Positions 14,248 through 22,012 of a stretch of 33,571 bases of DNA are shown piece by piece. How positions within the stretch are numbered: the stretch's first letter is position 1; every line of letters begins with the position of its first letter. Below the pieces are notes generated by a model. That model had not been told where the DNA came from and did no database searches. It saw only the letters and a program-made list of their open reading frames with translations. The position numbers and the translations under genes are program-made. Source of the DNA: JAJKJG01 sp036389455 (GTDB lineage: Bacteria; Pseudomonadota; Alphaproteobacteria; Rhizobiales; Beijerinckiaceae); contig DASVPW010000073.1 of the NCBI GenBank assembly GCA_036389455.1, forward strand, positions 1-33,571, written 5' to 3'.

Positions 14248-14958
14248 ATGCGTCCCCTGGTCCTGCGCGGCCTCGTCCTCTGCCTCGCCGCGACCCCGGC
14301 CGCGGCGATCGAGGTCACGGAAGCCCTGATCGGCGCCGGCGAACTGAAGATCGCCGGAAAGGCAGAGCCGGGGGGAGAGGTCGTCCTCGACGGCCTTCAC
14401 GCCGCGTCCGTGGACGAGAAGGGCGCCTTCGCCTTCCGGGTCCCCTACCATCCCGCCACCTGCATGGTGCGGCTCGAGCGCGGCACCGAGACGAAGGACG
14501 TGGTCGTCGCCAACTGCGGCGAGCGCGGTCCCGCCGGCCCGGTCGGGCAGCCGGGACCGGCCTCGGCTTCCGTTTCGGCTGGCCTGCAAGGACCGCGCGG
14601 ACCCGCCGGGCCGCCCGGCCCTCCGGGGCCACCTGGCCCTCCCGGGCCGCCGGGTCCGATGGGACCGCCCGGTCCCGCGGGCGTCTCGTCCGCGCCCGGG
14701 CCGGCCGCGGCGGCGCCCCTCGTTCCCTCCCCGCCCCGGCGGGCCGATCGGAATCCCACCACGACGGCGTCGCTCGGCACGCCTCTGGCCGAGGCGCCGG
14801 CGGTCCGCCGCGGCCGTCCGGAACGGCCCGCATCCCGCCCGGCGCGCCGCGCCGATCCCCGCTTTGCGCAGGCGTGGCCGGCGGCGCCGGCGCCCGCGTG
14901 CGTGCCGGTGCGGACCGGGCTCGTGCAATGGACCTGCATTCCGGCCCGGGCCTGGTGA
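14248..14958 (+). CDS. Secreted collagen-like (Gly-X-Y) protein
   Basis: 236 aa. The signal peptide is RPLVLRGLVLCLAATPAAA. A small beta domain (21-90, with GAGELKIAGKAEPGGEVVLDG and a Cys pair) resembles carboxypeptidase-regulatory or Ig-like modules. A short Gly-X-Y run (91-105) follows, then eleven consecutive Gly-X-Y triplets (112-145) rich in GPP, a collagen triple-helix sequence. The tail is Pro/Arg-rich with a final cysteine pair. GAGGGGAG upstream of ATG 14248 fixes the start. The overlapping long frame opening at 13603 is only a shadow of the preceding gene. Trimerisation and cell-surface or periplasmic location are inferred. Bacterial collagen-like proteins are often surface adhesins or structural stalks. 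Confidence 0.85.
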   Translation: MRPLVLRGLVLCLAATPAAAIEVTEALIGAGELKIAGKAEPGGEVVLDGLHAASVDEKGAFAFRVPYHPATCMVRLERGTETKDVVVANCGERGPAGPVGQPGPASASVSAGLQGPRGPAGPPGPPGPPGPPGPPGPMGPPGPAGVSSAPGPAAAAPLVPSPPRRADRNPTTTASLGTPLAEAPAVRRGRPERPASRPARRADPRFAQAWPAAPAPACVPVRTGLVQWTCIPARAW

Positions 14959-14962
14959 AGCG

Positions 14963-15460
14963 ATGAGGATGATGAAGATAAATGCCTTGATGGCGGCAGG
15001 CTTTTCCGGCCGCCCGCGGAAGGAGCGGCGCGCGGCGCGCCGGGCCTTGACCTGGATGAAGGGCTCCGCCCTCCCCGACGAGCCCCGGCCGGTCGAGCAC
15101 CTCGTGGTGGTCAACTACTCGGCCGGCGGCGCGAAGCTCAGGACCGAGCCCGGGCGGCGCGTCCCGAAGGAGTTCTGGCTCGAGATCCCGGCCCGCCGAG
15201 AGCTCAGGCGCGCCCGCGCCTCATGGCGCCGCGACGGCCTCATGGGGGTGAGGTTCGTGACCGAGAAGCTCCCGAGCGGCGTTTTCCGCGCCGACGTCGC
15301 GGTGCGGCTGCAGGGCTTCGAGGGCGCGCTTCTGGACGAGGCGCGGGATGCCGGGCAGCCGGCGGACCGGCTCGCGCATGGGGCTGCGCGGCTCGAAGAA
15401 TTCAGGCGGCGCGCGCGGCGCCGGGCGGCGTCCTACCTGCGCGCCTTTCGGGCGGCGTAG
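14963..15460 (+). CDS. PilZ-domain protein (putative c-di-GMP receptor)
   Basis: 165 aa. The basic RxxxR-type segment RKERRAARR (19-27) and NYSAGGAKLR (51-60, an N-x-S-x-x-G version of the D/NxSxxG motif) match the two c-di-GMP contact motifs of PilZ. Strands FWLEIPARRELRRARASWRRD and GVRFV complete the barrel. A C-terminal Arg/Ala-rich helix follows. ATG 14963 is four bases after the collagen gene stop; ATGs at 14969 and 14972 are also possible. Co-transcription with the collagen-like gene suggests c-di-GMP-linked surface or cell-shape behaviour. It overlaps the convergent DUF6481 gene by 28 bases. Confidence 0.75.
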   Translation: MRMMKINALMAAGFSGRPRKERRAARRALTWMKGSALPDEPRPVEHLVVVNYSAGGAKLRTEPGRRVPKEFWLEIPARRELRRARASWRRDGLMGVRFVTEKLPSGVFRADVAVRLQGFEGALLDEARDAGQPADRLAHGAARLEEFRRRARRRAASYLRAFRAA

Positions 15461-15807
15461 CGGACGTCGCGGGCGGCCTTGCGCTCCGCCTCGAGGGCGG
15501 CTTCGCGCTCGGCCTCGGCCGCCGCCTCGACGGCCTCGCGCTCTTGGCGCGCGGCTCCTTCGGCCGCCTCCCGGGCTTCGCGCTCGGCGCGGGCCGCCGT
15601 CTCGGCTTCCTCGGCCCTGGCGCGCTCGGCCTGCCGCTCGGCCGCGCGGGCCTCGCGCGCGGCCTGGAGGGCCTGGCGCTCGGCCTGACGCGCGAGCACC
15701 GCCGGATCGTCGGCCGCGGGCTTCGCCTTGAACTTCGCGAGCGCCGCCTGCCTCGCCTGCGCCGCCGCGGAGAGGCGGTCGCCGAAGCCGTGTTCCTTGA
15801 AGCCCAT
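15433..15807 (-). CDS. DUF6481-type Ala/Glu/Arg-rich helical protein
   Basis: 124 aa. After MGFKEHGFGDRLSAAAQARQ the protein is an almost continuous charged helix of EAR/AER repeats, ending RDVRYAARKARR. The motif AALAKFKAKPAADDPAVLARQAERQA matches the small alphaproteobacterial DUF6481 proteins as I remember them. A long single alpha-helix or coiled coil is expected. No function is known. Start is ATG 15807. It lies 29 bp after the 65-aa gene on the same strand, together with the cold-shock gene. Low-complexity codon use makes all six frames open here. Confidence 0.7.
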   Translation of the reverse strand: MGFKEHGFGDRLSAAAQARQAALAKFKAKPAADDPAVLARQAERQALQAAREARAAERQAERARAEEAETAARAEREAREAAEGAARQEREAVEAAAEAEREAALEAERKAARDVRYAARKARR

Positions 15808-15836
15808 GCCGATCGTTTCCCCGTGCGGCCGCGGCG

Positions 15837-16034
15837 CTAGCGGACCCGCTTGATGCTGGTGATGGTGCCTTCCGGCAGCTCGCCCTTCTCCTGGCGCTCC
15901 CGGGCGATCGGCCCGGCGAGGTAGTCGTCGGACGGCTTGCCGTGGTTCTCGACCACCATGTAGGCGGTGCGCCCGTCGTCGAAGCTGACGGCGAACATGA
16001 CGGACTTCTGCGGCATCGACTTGCGGAAATACAT
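15837..16034 (-). CDS. Small conserved-type hypothetical protein (65 aa)
   Basis: Starts at ATG 16034 after AGGAGGA, a strong ribosome site. The compact sequence (MYFRKSMPQKSVMFAVSFDDGRT, YMVVENHGKPSDDYLAGPIARERQ, GTITSIKRVR) looks like a small folded beta protein. No family is recognised. It sits between the cold-shock gene and the DUF6481 gene, all on the minus strand, so a shared stress role is possible but unproven. A terminator-like hairpin separates it from the cold-shock gene. Confidence 0.7.
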   Translation of the reverse strand: MYFRKSMPQKSVMFAVSFDDGRTAYMVVENHGKPSDDYLAGPIARERQEKGELPEGTITSIKRVR

Positions 16035-16069
16035 GCTGTCCTCCTCGAGGCTTGCGCCCGGTGGCGAAA

Positions 16070-16103
16070 GCCGGAAATGAAGAAGCCGCCCCGGAAGGCG
16101 GCT
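16070..16103 (-). terminator. Intrinsic terminator of the cold-shock gene
   Basis: On the minus strand AGCCGCC and GGCGGCT (16097-16103 and 16084-16090) pair around TTCCGG, followed by TCTTCATTT. It begins 38 bases after the csp stop codon. It may also act as an attenuator for the genes downstream. Confidence 0.65.
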
Positions 16104-16140
16104 CCTGTAGGCGCGGCCGGAGCCGCGCCGGTGCCAAACC

Positions 16141-16350
16141 TTACGCGGCCTGGATGTTGTTGACGGCGATCTTGCCGGAGCGGCGGTCCTCGGCGGTGTC
16201 GAAGGACACCTTCTGGCCCTCCACGAGGCCGCGCAGGCCGGCGCGCTCGAGGGCGGTCGCATGGACGAAAACGTCCTTGCCGCCGTTGTCCGGCTGGATG
16301 AAGCCGAAGCCTTTCTGGTCGTTGTAGAACTTCACGGTGCCCGTGTTCAT
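16141..16350 (-). CDS. CspA-family cold-shock protein
   Basis: 69 aa, a single cold-shock OB-fold domain that binds single-stranded RNA/DNA and melts RNA secondary structure. RNP1 KGFGFIQPD (13-21) and RNP2 DVFVHATAL (26-34) are intact. The start MNTGTVKFYNDQKG at 16350 has GAAGGA at suitable distance. The upstream leader (16351 to about 16450) contains a GC-rich hairpin around 16392-16406, reminiscent of regulated csp leaders. Family identity is firm; cold inducibility is not shown. Confidence 0.93.
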   Translation of the reverse strand: MNTGTVKFYNDQKGFGFIQPDNGGKDVFVHATALERAGLRGLVEGQKVSFDTAEDRRSGKIAVNNIQAA

Positions 16351-16564
16351 GGGGTCGTCCTTCACGTCAGTGGTGCACATGGGCATTCGGCGCGCAGGCG
16401 CGCGTTTTGAGCCCGGGTTCGTCGAGTTTTGAGAGAAAGTCCGAGGCGTGCGCCCAAATAGCGAAGGCGAAGCGTTCAGTCGTCCGGCCAAAAGTCGATG
16501 AGGGGTATATGGGGGACGCGGCGGCGTTTGGCAAGGCGCCGCCCGGCCGCAGACCGGCGGGCCG

Positions 16565-17707
16565 TCAGGACGGCGCGACGATCGACTTGGCGAGATCGAT
16601 CGTAGGCGCCGTGAGCAACGGCGCCGCCGACGCGATGATCGCCGTCGTGATCTCGCCGGACGACATCAGGAGCCCGTGCCGCTCCTTCCAGTCCTTGATC
16701 TCCTTGGCGGTCGGGTCGCCGACGGCCCCGGACGGCGATCCGCCCGTGGACCCGCCCGTGTCCTGCCGCAGGCTCTCGATCGCGGCGAGGTTGAAGTCGG
16801 TCATGAGCCTGACGAAGGCCGGCAGGAAGGTGGCGAGCAGGACCGCCGTCGAGATCACGCTCCACCAGTAGGACATCGCGCCGGCCATGCCCCGGACGGG
16901 CTCGAGGAGGCTCGCCGCTTTCCCGTCGGGGCTCGGCGGCAGGACGCGGACCGGCCACTCCAGGAGCGAGCGGACCGCCGTGTTGGAGACCACGAGCAAC
17001 ACCGAGGAGATCGCGAACAGGGTGAGAAGGCTTCCGAACTGCCGCTGCAGCAGCCGGGGCTGCCGCCACACGGGCGTCCGCCACCGGTAGGCGAGGACCA
17101 TCGCCGCGACGGTCAGGGATCCGGCGGCCGCGATGGCGACCGCCCCGCCGTAGCCGCCGCGCCTCTCGAGCTGCTCGAGGAGCTTGAGGGCGTCCTGGTA
17201 TCCGGATTTGGCGAGCATCTCGGGCGTCAGATAGATGAAGAAATCGCGGACCTTGATCCCCGGGACGAAGTTGAGGCCGTACAGCTTCCAGCACAGGGCG
17301 AAGAGCAGGGTGGCGACCATGACGGCGAGCGCGAGGATCCCGATATCCCGCGGCAGCCCGCCGTTGTCGCGCAGCGCCGACACCGCCACGACGATCCCGG
17401 CCGCGACCCCGACGTAGGCGGTGATGACCAGAAGCGTGTGCGCCGCCGCGAAGCGGAACCGGCCGGTGATGTCGGCGATGGCCGATTGGGCGCTGTCGAC
17501 CGGCGGATAGGAGCGCGTGTCGAGAATGGCCTTGGTGATCGCGTCGATGTACTCCTTGTCGATATGCACCGCCTTGAGCACGAACATCCCCGTCGTGACG
17601 ACGAGGAGCGGCAGGAGCACCGTCAGGATCGAGTACAGCAGTGACGCGCGGCGCTGCCGCTGGACGTCGTCCGCGGCGGGCCGGGCGAAGAGGCTCGTGA
17701 GCCACAT
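16565..17707 (-). CDS. Six-helix membrane protein, unknown function
   Basis: 380 aa. Hydrophobic segments lie near residues 24-47, 87-112, 119-143, 187-210, 226-250 and 285-307. A soluble loop (48-86) lies between the first two and a polar C-terminal region from about 308 follows. The N terminus is basic and cytoplasmic (PAADDVQRQRRAS). No transporter signature or catalytic motif is recognised. ATG 17707 is the natural start, though the frame just downstream is not stringently constrained. It stands alone between the csp gene and the phosphatase gene. Confidence 0.7.
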   Translation of the reverse strand: MWLTSLFARPAADDVQRQRRASLLYSILTVLLPLLVVTTGMFVLKAVHIDKEYIDAITKAILDTRSYPPVDSAQSAIADITGRFRFAAAHTLLVITAYVGVAAGIVVAVSALRDNGGLPRDIGILALAVMVATLLFALCWKLYGLNFVPGIKVRDFFIYLTPEMLAKSGYQDALKLLEQLERRGGYGGAVAIAAAGSLTVAAMVLAYRWRTPVWRQPRLLQRQFGSLLTLFAISSVLLVVSNTAVRSLLEWPVRVLPPSPDGKAASLLEPVRGMAGAMSYWWSVISTAVLLATFLPAFVRLMTDFNLAAIESLRQDTGGSTGGSPSGAVGDPTAKEIKDWKERHGLLMSSGEITTAIIASAAPLLTAPTIDLAKSIVAPS

Positions 17708-17790
17708 GGCGTTCCGGAAAGGACGGGCGGAAGCAGCGCCGGGCGAGCCTACGGGCTAAGCGCCGGCCGATCAATCCGAAGCGGCGCCGC

Positions 17791-18645
17791 CTATTCCCCC
17801 TTCCAGGCGTCGAGCACGCCCCGCTTCGCCCGGCGCTGCTCGGCTGCCGGAAGCTTGGTGTCGTGGCCGAAGGGGGCGAGCTCGAACGAGCCGTAGGAGG
17901 GGTTCGCGAGCACGATCCACTCGCGGCCCCAGCGCGCCCGGTTCTCCTCGAAGACTTTCAGGCGCTCGGCCTCGCTCGTGCGGTACGCGTCGACGAAGTC
18001 CCCGAAGTTGTCGCCGAGGTTCAGGAGGATGCGGTAGTCCTTGGCGACGTGGGCGCGGCGGGTGCCCTTGGCCGAGCCCCACTCCGGGCGCTTCCTCGCC
18101 ATCAGGAACACGTCGACGTTGCCGCCCATAGGGAAGCCGAGCCGCTCCATGTTCCTGCGCGTCGGCTCCTCCTCCTCGGCGACCCGGTTCGAGATGTAGA
18201 ATACCTTTACGCCGCGGCCGTCGGCGTACTTCGCGAACTCGACCGCCCCCTCGATCGCCCCCGAGATCTGCGCGAACACGAACTTCCGCCAAGTGTCGGA
18301 GGCGAAGGTCTTGTCGTTGATGACCATCCAGGCTTGGTAGGCCGAGTTGTCGAGGACGGTCTCGTCGAGGTCGACGACGATCGCCGGCGGCAGGTCCTGA
18401 TACGCCCCCGCCTGCTCCGCCGGCGCCGCCGTCCAGTTCCTGTCCGCGAGCGCCTCGTCGAGCCGGATGCGCGCCAGAGCGAAGGCGCCGAGCGCATGAC
18501 CGCGATACTCGACCGAGCGCTGCATCCACAGGGTGGCATTGAGGAGATCGTGCGGCGGCGGATCGTCGGCATGGGCGGCGAGGGGGAAGGCCGTCAGGGC
18601 GAGGACAGCAAGGCGAAGGACGAGCGTGCGGGACCATGGAGACAT
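17791..18645 (-). CDS. Periplasmic HAD acid phosphatase (class B / e(P4)-like)
   Basis: 284 aa. After a signal peptide (LVLRLAVLALTAFPLAAHA, cleavage about 26) comes the class B/C acid-phosphatase layout. DLDETVLDNS (92-101) contains the nucleophile Asp92 and acid Asp94. FYISNRVAEEEEPTRRNMERLGFP is motif II. Lys in RRAHVAKDY and LLNLGDNFGDF form motifs III and IV. Relatives (lipoprotein e(P4)) hydrolyse nucleotide monophosphates and other phosphomonoesters. Unlike e(P4) there is no lipobox Cys, so it is probably soluble in the periplasm. GGGAGGA lies eight bases before ATG 18645, favouring it over ATG 18651. Confidence 0.88.
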   Translation of the reverse strand: MSPWSRTLVLRLAVLALTAFPLAAHADDPPPHDLLNATLWMQRSVEYRGHALGAFALARIRLDEALADRNWTAAPAEQAGAYQDLPPAIVVDLDETVLDNSAYQAWMVINDKTFASDTWRKFVFAQISGAIEGAVEFAKYADGRGVKVFYISNRVAEEEEPTRRNMERLGFPMGGNVDVFLMARKRPEWGSAKGTRRAHVAKDYRILLNLGDNFGDFVDAYRTSEAERLKVFEENRARWGREWIVLANPSYGSFELAPFGHDTKLPAAEQRRAKRGVLDAWKGE

Positions 18646-19058
18646 GGGCATTCCTCCCGAGTATCTCGGAAAAGCGAGGACTACGATGGCGCGGCGGCGG
18701 AGGGGGGGCAAGGGTGGGCACTCTCGACAAGCCCGGATCGGCATTCAGGGCCGGCAGCAAAGGATGGTAAATCGCTGTTACGAGCAATATGGTAATTTAT
18801 AGAACAACTGCGACAGCGCCGCCGTGGATGTGCATTAGAGCAGTATTTTCTAAAGGTGTATTCGTGTAATTCAGAGCCGCGATAGATCTTCCGTGAGTAG
18901 TAAAGTGGGCGTGTGCTTCAGCTGCAAGGCGGCTTAAAATCTGGATGCTGGCTCTCGTTCCTGTGCCGCCGATCCTGATTCGTCGGGCTAGACTCCCCAA
19001 CCCGAGAAGGCTATCCTCGCTCTAAGCCGCGATTTTTATACCGCAAAGGGCAGCGATT
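18646..19058. other. AT-rich non-coding stretch at the edge of a low-GC cassette
   Basis: About 410 bases. Composition drops sharply from about 18760. A minus-strand 67-codon frame (18797-19000) opening with TTG shows no convincing features and is not called. The end holds a probable promoter (TTTTTATA near 19033) and a ribosome site AAAGGG at 19045-19050 for the next gene. No repeat, integrase or insertion sequence remnant is recognised. Confidence 0.45.
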
Positions 19059-20213
19059 ATGGCGGATAACGCACCAAATGTTTCGGCGTCTCGTGCCATT
19101 GGCGTCGCCTTAGTCTTCGCGGCAATTGTAGTGACTTTAGTAGTCGCTACTTCCATCCTCATCTATAATAGCTCCGACCGTGAGGTTCTCCTGCCGCTCC
19201 TCGTAGTCGCCGGTGTGCTTGTTCTGCTCCTCACGCTGGCGCTGATCGCTACGGCTTTCGCAATTGTCAACTTGGCGGACGTGAAGCAGGCGCTCGGACT
19301 TCCGGAAGGCTCCATCCGCGCCGTCATTTCTATTAGCCTTATCGTGACCTTCGCTGTCGTAGCCATCTTTTTCTATCAAAGCGTGGCGAACGGCGGCCGA
19401 ATGGAGACAAAGGCCGATCTCACGGAGCAGGAGGCCCGAACCTTCGTCGAAGCGTTGAGCAAACTGCCCGGTGTTCAGTATTCTGTTTATCCTGCCCTTC
19501 CAGCGACAGCCGCTGGCCCGACTCCAGCGACACAACGCCAAGAAACGACCTCACCTCAACGGGCAACCCAGCCCCAAGGGACGACCCAGCCCCAAGGGAC
19601 GACCGAGCCCCAAGGGACGACCCAGCCTCAAGGGACGACCCAGCCTCAAGGGACGACCCAGCCCCAGCCTCAAGGGACGACCCAGCCTCTCGGTGGACAA
19701 TCCGCGAATGCCTCATCGCCCCGCTACCTGGTCCTTTATCGTCTCGCCAATAATCCAGCCGGCGACGACCTTGCGAAACAAATCATCACGCTGATGGGAA
19801 CCTTAATCACCGCCGTGGCGAGCTTCTATTTCGGCGCCAGCTCGGTCACGAGCGCAACGACGGCCGCCACGAAGGCCGCCAAAGATGGCGGAGGAGCAGA
19901 AGGAACAGCAGGAGGCAGCCCGGGAGGTGGCTCGGCTCCATCTATCACAAGTGTTACACCACCTTCGATCAGTAATGGGTCGACTTCAACTCTGACATTG
20001 CGCGGACAGAACCTCGCGCGCCTCACAGGCATCGAGTTGAGAAGAGCAGGCTTCGCGACTATTCAGGGCACCATCACGGGCGCGCCGACAACGACGCAGG
20101 TGACTAGCAGTGTGCTCGTCCCGTCGAACGCCCAGTTGGCAGGGCAATGGGACCTCTGGGTTATTGAAGGGCAGGCTCAGCACAACATCAATCGCTCTAT
20201 TCAAATCACCTAG
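19059..20213 (+). CDS. Low-GC membrane protein with hexapeptide repeat and IPT/TIG domain
   Basis: 384 aa. Three hydrophobic helices near residues 14-35, 43-70 and 88-108 are followed by a short acidic region. Then comes a Pro/Gln/Thr-rich tandem repeat (TQPQGT units, about 170-212). A fourth hydrophobic segment (IITLMGTLITAVASFYFGAS, about 240-260) and a Gly/Ser/Ala-rich linker follow. The C-terminal IPT/TIG-like Ig fold (ITSVTPPSISNGSTSTLTLRGQNL onward) ends it. The base composition (53% GC in 19141-19200 by hand count) contrasts with over 70% nearby, pointing to recent acquisition. It ends six bases before the convergent mccB stop. Function is unknown; a membrane-anchored surface or periplasmic sensor/adhesin is a guess. 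Confidence 0.75.
   Translation: MADNAPNVSASRAIGVALVFAAIVVTLVVATSILIYNSSDREVLLPLLVVAGVLVLLLTLALIATAFAIVNLADVKQALGLPEGSIRAVISISLIVTFAVVAIFFYQSVANGGRMETKADLTEQEARTFVEALSKLPGVQYSVYPALPATAAGPTPATQRQETTSPQRATQPQGTTQPQGTTEPQGTTQPQGTTQPQGTTQPQPQGTTQPLGGQSANASSPRYLVLYRLANNPAGDDLAKQIITLMGTLITAVASFYFGASSVTSATTAATKAAKDGGGAEGTAGGSPGGGSAPSITSVTPPSISNGSTSTLTLRGQNLARLTGIELRRAGFATIQGTITGAPTTTQVTSSVLVPSNAQLAGQWDLWVIEGQAQHNINRSIQIT
19566..19697 (+). repeat. 18-nt tandem repeat encoding TQPQGT
   Basis: Five near-identical 18-bp units run from 19566 to 19655. One expanded 24-bp unit and a partial unit then run to about 19697. Each encodes TQPQGT with one E variant. The repeat keeps the reading frame, so copy-number change would alter linker length. 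Confidence 0.85.
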
Positions 20214-20219
20214 TTAAGC

Positions 20220-21827
20220 TCACATCCTGAACACCCCGAACCGCGTCCCCTCCACCGGCGCGTTGAGCGCCGCCGAGAACGCCAGCGCCAGCACCCTTCG
20301 CGTCTCGCCCGGCAGGATGATGCCGTCGTCCCACAGGCGCGCCGTCGCATAGTACGGGCTGCCCTCGGCCTCGATTTTGTCGCGGATCGGCGCCTTGAAG
20401 GCCTCCTCCTCTTCCGCGCCCCAGCTCTTCCCCTCCGCCTCGATGTTGTCGCGGCGGACCGTCGCCAGCACGCTCGAGGCCTGCTCGGCGCCCATCACGG
20501 AAATCCGAGCGTTCGGCCAGGTGAAGAGAAACCGCGGGGAGTAGGCGCGGCCGGACATGCCGTAGTTGCCGGCGCCGAAGGAGCCGCCGACGATCACCGT
20601 CACCTTGGGGACGCGGGCGCAGGCGACGGCGGTGACGAGCTTCGCCCCGTCTTTCGCGATGCCGCGGGCCTCGTAATCGCGCCCGACCATGAAGCCGGTG
20701 ATGTTCTGCAGGAACAGGAGCGGCACCCGGCGCTGGCAGCAGAGCTCGATGAAGTGCGCGCCCTTGAGCGCGCTCTCGGAGTAGAGGATGCCGTTGTTGC
20801 CGAGGATGCCCACGGGCATGCCGTGGATGTGGGCGAAGCCCGTGACGAGGGTCGTGCCGTAGAGGCGCTTGAACTCGTCGAGCTCCGAGCCGTCGACGAG
20901 GCGCGCGATCACCTCGCGGATGTCGTACTGCTTCTTCAAGTCCGTCGGCACGATGGCGTCGAGGTCGTCCACCGGATGGCGCGGCTCGGCCGGCTCGGCC
21001 AAGTCGATGTCGACCTCCTTGCGGGTGTTGAGGGTCCCGACGATGCGGCGCACGATCGCGAGCGCGTGGACGTCGTCCGTCGCGTAGTGGTCGGCGACGC
21101 CGGAGAGACGGGCGTGGACGTCGGCGCCGCCGAGGTCCTCGGCCGAGACCACCTCGCCGGTAGCGGCCTTCACGAGCGGCGGGCCGGCGAGGAAGATGGT
21201 GCCCTGGCGGCGCACGATCACGCTCTCGTCCGACATCGCCGGCACGTAGGCGCCGCCCGCCGTGCACGAGCCCATCACGCAGGCGATCTGCGGGATGCCG
21301 AGCGAGGAGAGCGTCGCCTGGTTGTAGAAGATGCGGCCGAAGTGCTCGCGGTCGGGAAAGACCTCGGTCTGGTGCGGCAGGTTCGCGCCGCCCGAGTCGA
21401 CGAGGTAGATGCAGGGGAGCCGGTTCTCCCGCGCGATCTCCTGGGCGCGCAGGTGCTTCTTCACCGTCATCGGGTAGTAGGTGCCGCCCTTGATGGTCGA
21501 GTCGTTGCACACGACCATGACCTCGCGGCCGGCGACGCGGCCGATGCCCGTTATCATCCCGGCGGCGTGGATGTCGTCCTCGTACATGCCATAGGCCGCG
21601 AGCGCGCCCAGCTCGAGGAAGGGCGCGCCCAGGTCGAGGAGGCGCATCACCCGCTCGCGGGGCAGGAGCTTGCCGCGGGCGAGATGGCGCTCGCGCGCCC
21701 GCTTCGGCCCGCCCTCGGCGGCCGTCGCGCGGCGCTCGGCGAGCTCGCGCTTGAGCTCCGCCCACGCGGCGCGGTTCGCCCGCGCGGCCTCCGAGCCGAG
21801 ATCGACCGCTGTCCCGATGACCGGCAT
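20220..21827 (-). CDS. mccB: 3-methylcrotonyl-CoA carboxylase, beta (carboxyltransferase) subunit
   Basis: 535 aa. It transfers CO2 from carboxybiotin to 3-methylcrotonyl-CoA in leucine and isovalerate catabolism, partnering with a biotin-carrying alpha subunit not in the window. The family fingerprints are clear: KLLPRERVMRLLDLGAPFLE, then DSGGANLPHQTEVFPDREHF, ACVMGSCTAGGAYVPAMSDE, LFLQNITGFMVGRDYEARG and GSFGAGNYGMSGRAYSPRF. These include the oxyanion-hole glycines of crotonase-type carboxyltransferases. A TTG at 21830 precedes ATG 21827, which is taken as start. The C terminus (GVFRM) is conserved for the family. A propionyl-CoA or acetyl-CoA carboxyltransferase is a less likely alternative. 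Confidence 0.92.
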   Translation of the reverse strand: MPVIGTAVDLGSEAARANRAAWAELKRELAERRATAAEGGPKRARERHLARGKLLPRERVMRLLDLGAPFLELGALAAYGMYEDDIHAAGMITGIGRVAGREVMVVCNDSTIKGGTYYPMTVKKHLRAQEIARENRLPCIYLVDSGGANLPHQTEVFPDREHFGRIFYNQATLSSLGIPQIACVMGSCTAGGAYVPAMSDESVIVRRQGTIFLAGPPLVKAATGEVVSAEDLGGADVHARLSGVADHYATDDVHALAIVRRIVGTLNTRKEVDIDLAEPAEPRHPVDDLDAIVPTDLKKQYDIREVIARLVDGSELDEFKRLYGTTLVTGFAHIHGMPVGILGNNGILYSESALKGAHFIELCCQRRVPLLFLQNITGFMVGRDYEARGIAKDGAKLVTAVACARVPKVTVIVGGSFGAGNYGMSGRAYSPRFLFTWPNARISVMGAEQASSVLATVRRDNIEAEGKSWGAEEEEAFKAPIRDKIEAEGSPYYATARLWDDGIILPGETRRVLALAFSAALNAPVEGTRFGVFRM

Positions 21828-21884
21828 CAAGCCCCCTGCCCTGCCCGCATGGTGTTATCGCGCGGGGCGAAGGGGGGCAATGCG

Positions 21885-21978
21885 CCCTCTCCCGCTCAGG
21901 GAGAGGGGCGACTCGGGCAAAGCCCGAGCGGGGAGAGGGTCATCGCAACAGACCCCCTCTCCGTCGGCTCCGCCGACC
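21885..21978. repeat. Cluster of extragenic palindromes (REP/BIME-like)
   Basis: Several hairpins lie in tandem between mccB and lipB. CCCTCTCCC/GGGAGAGGG spans 21885-21907, and CTCGGGC/GCCCGAG spans 21912-21928. A GGAGAGGG/CCCTCTCC arm pair spans about 21931-21962, and GTCGGC/GCCGAC spans 21964-21978. Such clusters are typical of dispersed palindromic elements in alphaproteobacterial genomes. Confidence 0.65.
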
Positions 21979-22012
21979 ACTCTCCTCCTGGACGGCCCTG
22001 AACGGGGAGGGT

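Noticed and set aside
18797..19000. 67-codon minus-strand frame in the AT-rich gap
   Set aside because: TTG start without a ribosome site and no recognisable fold; possible remnant, but not supportable.
19566..19697. Possible CRISPR-like array
   Set aside because: The repeats are directly adjacent 18-bp units without spacers and lie in frame inside a coding region.
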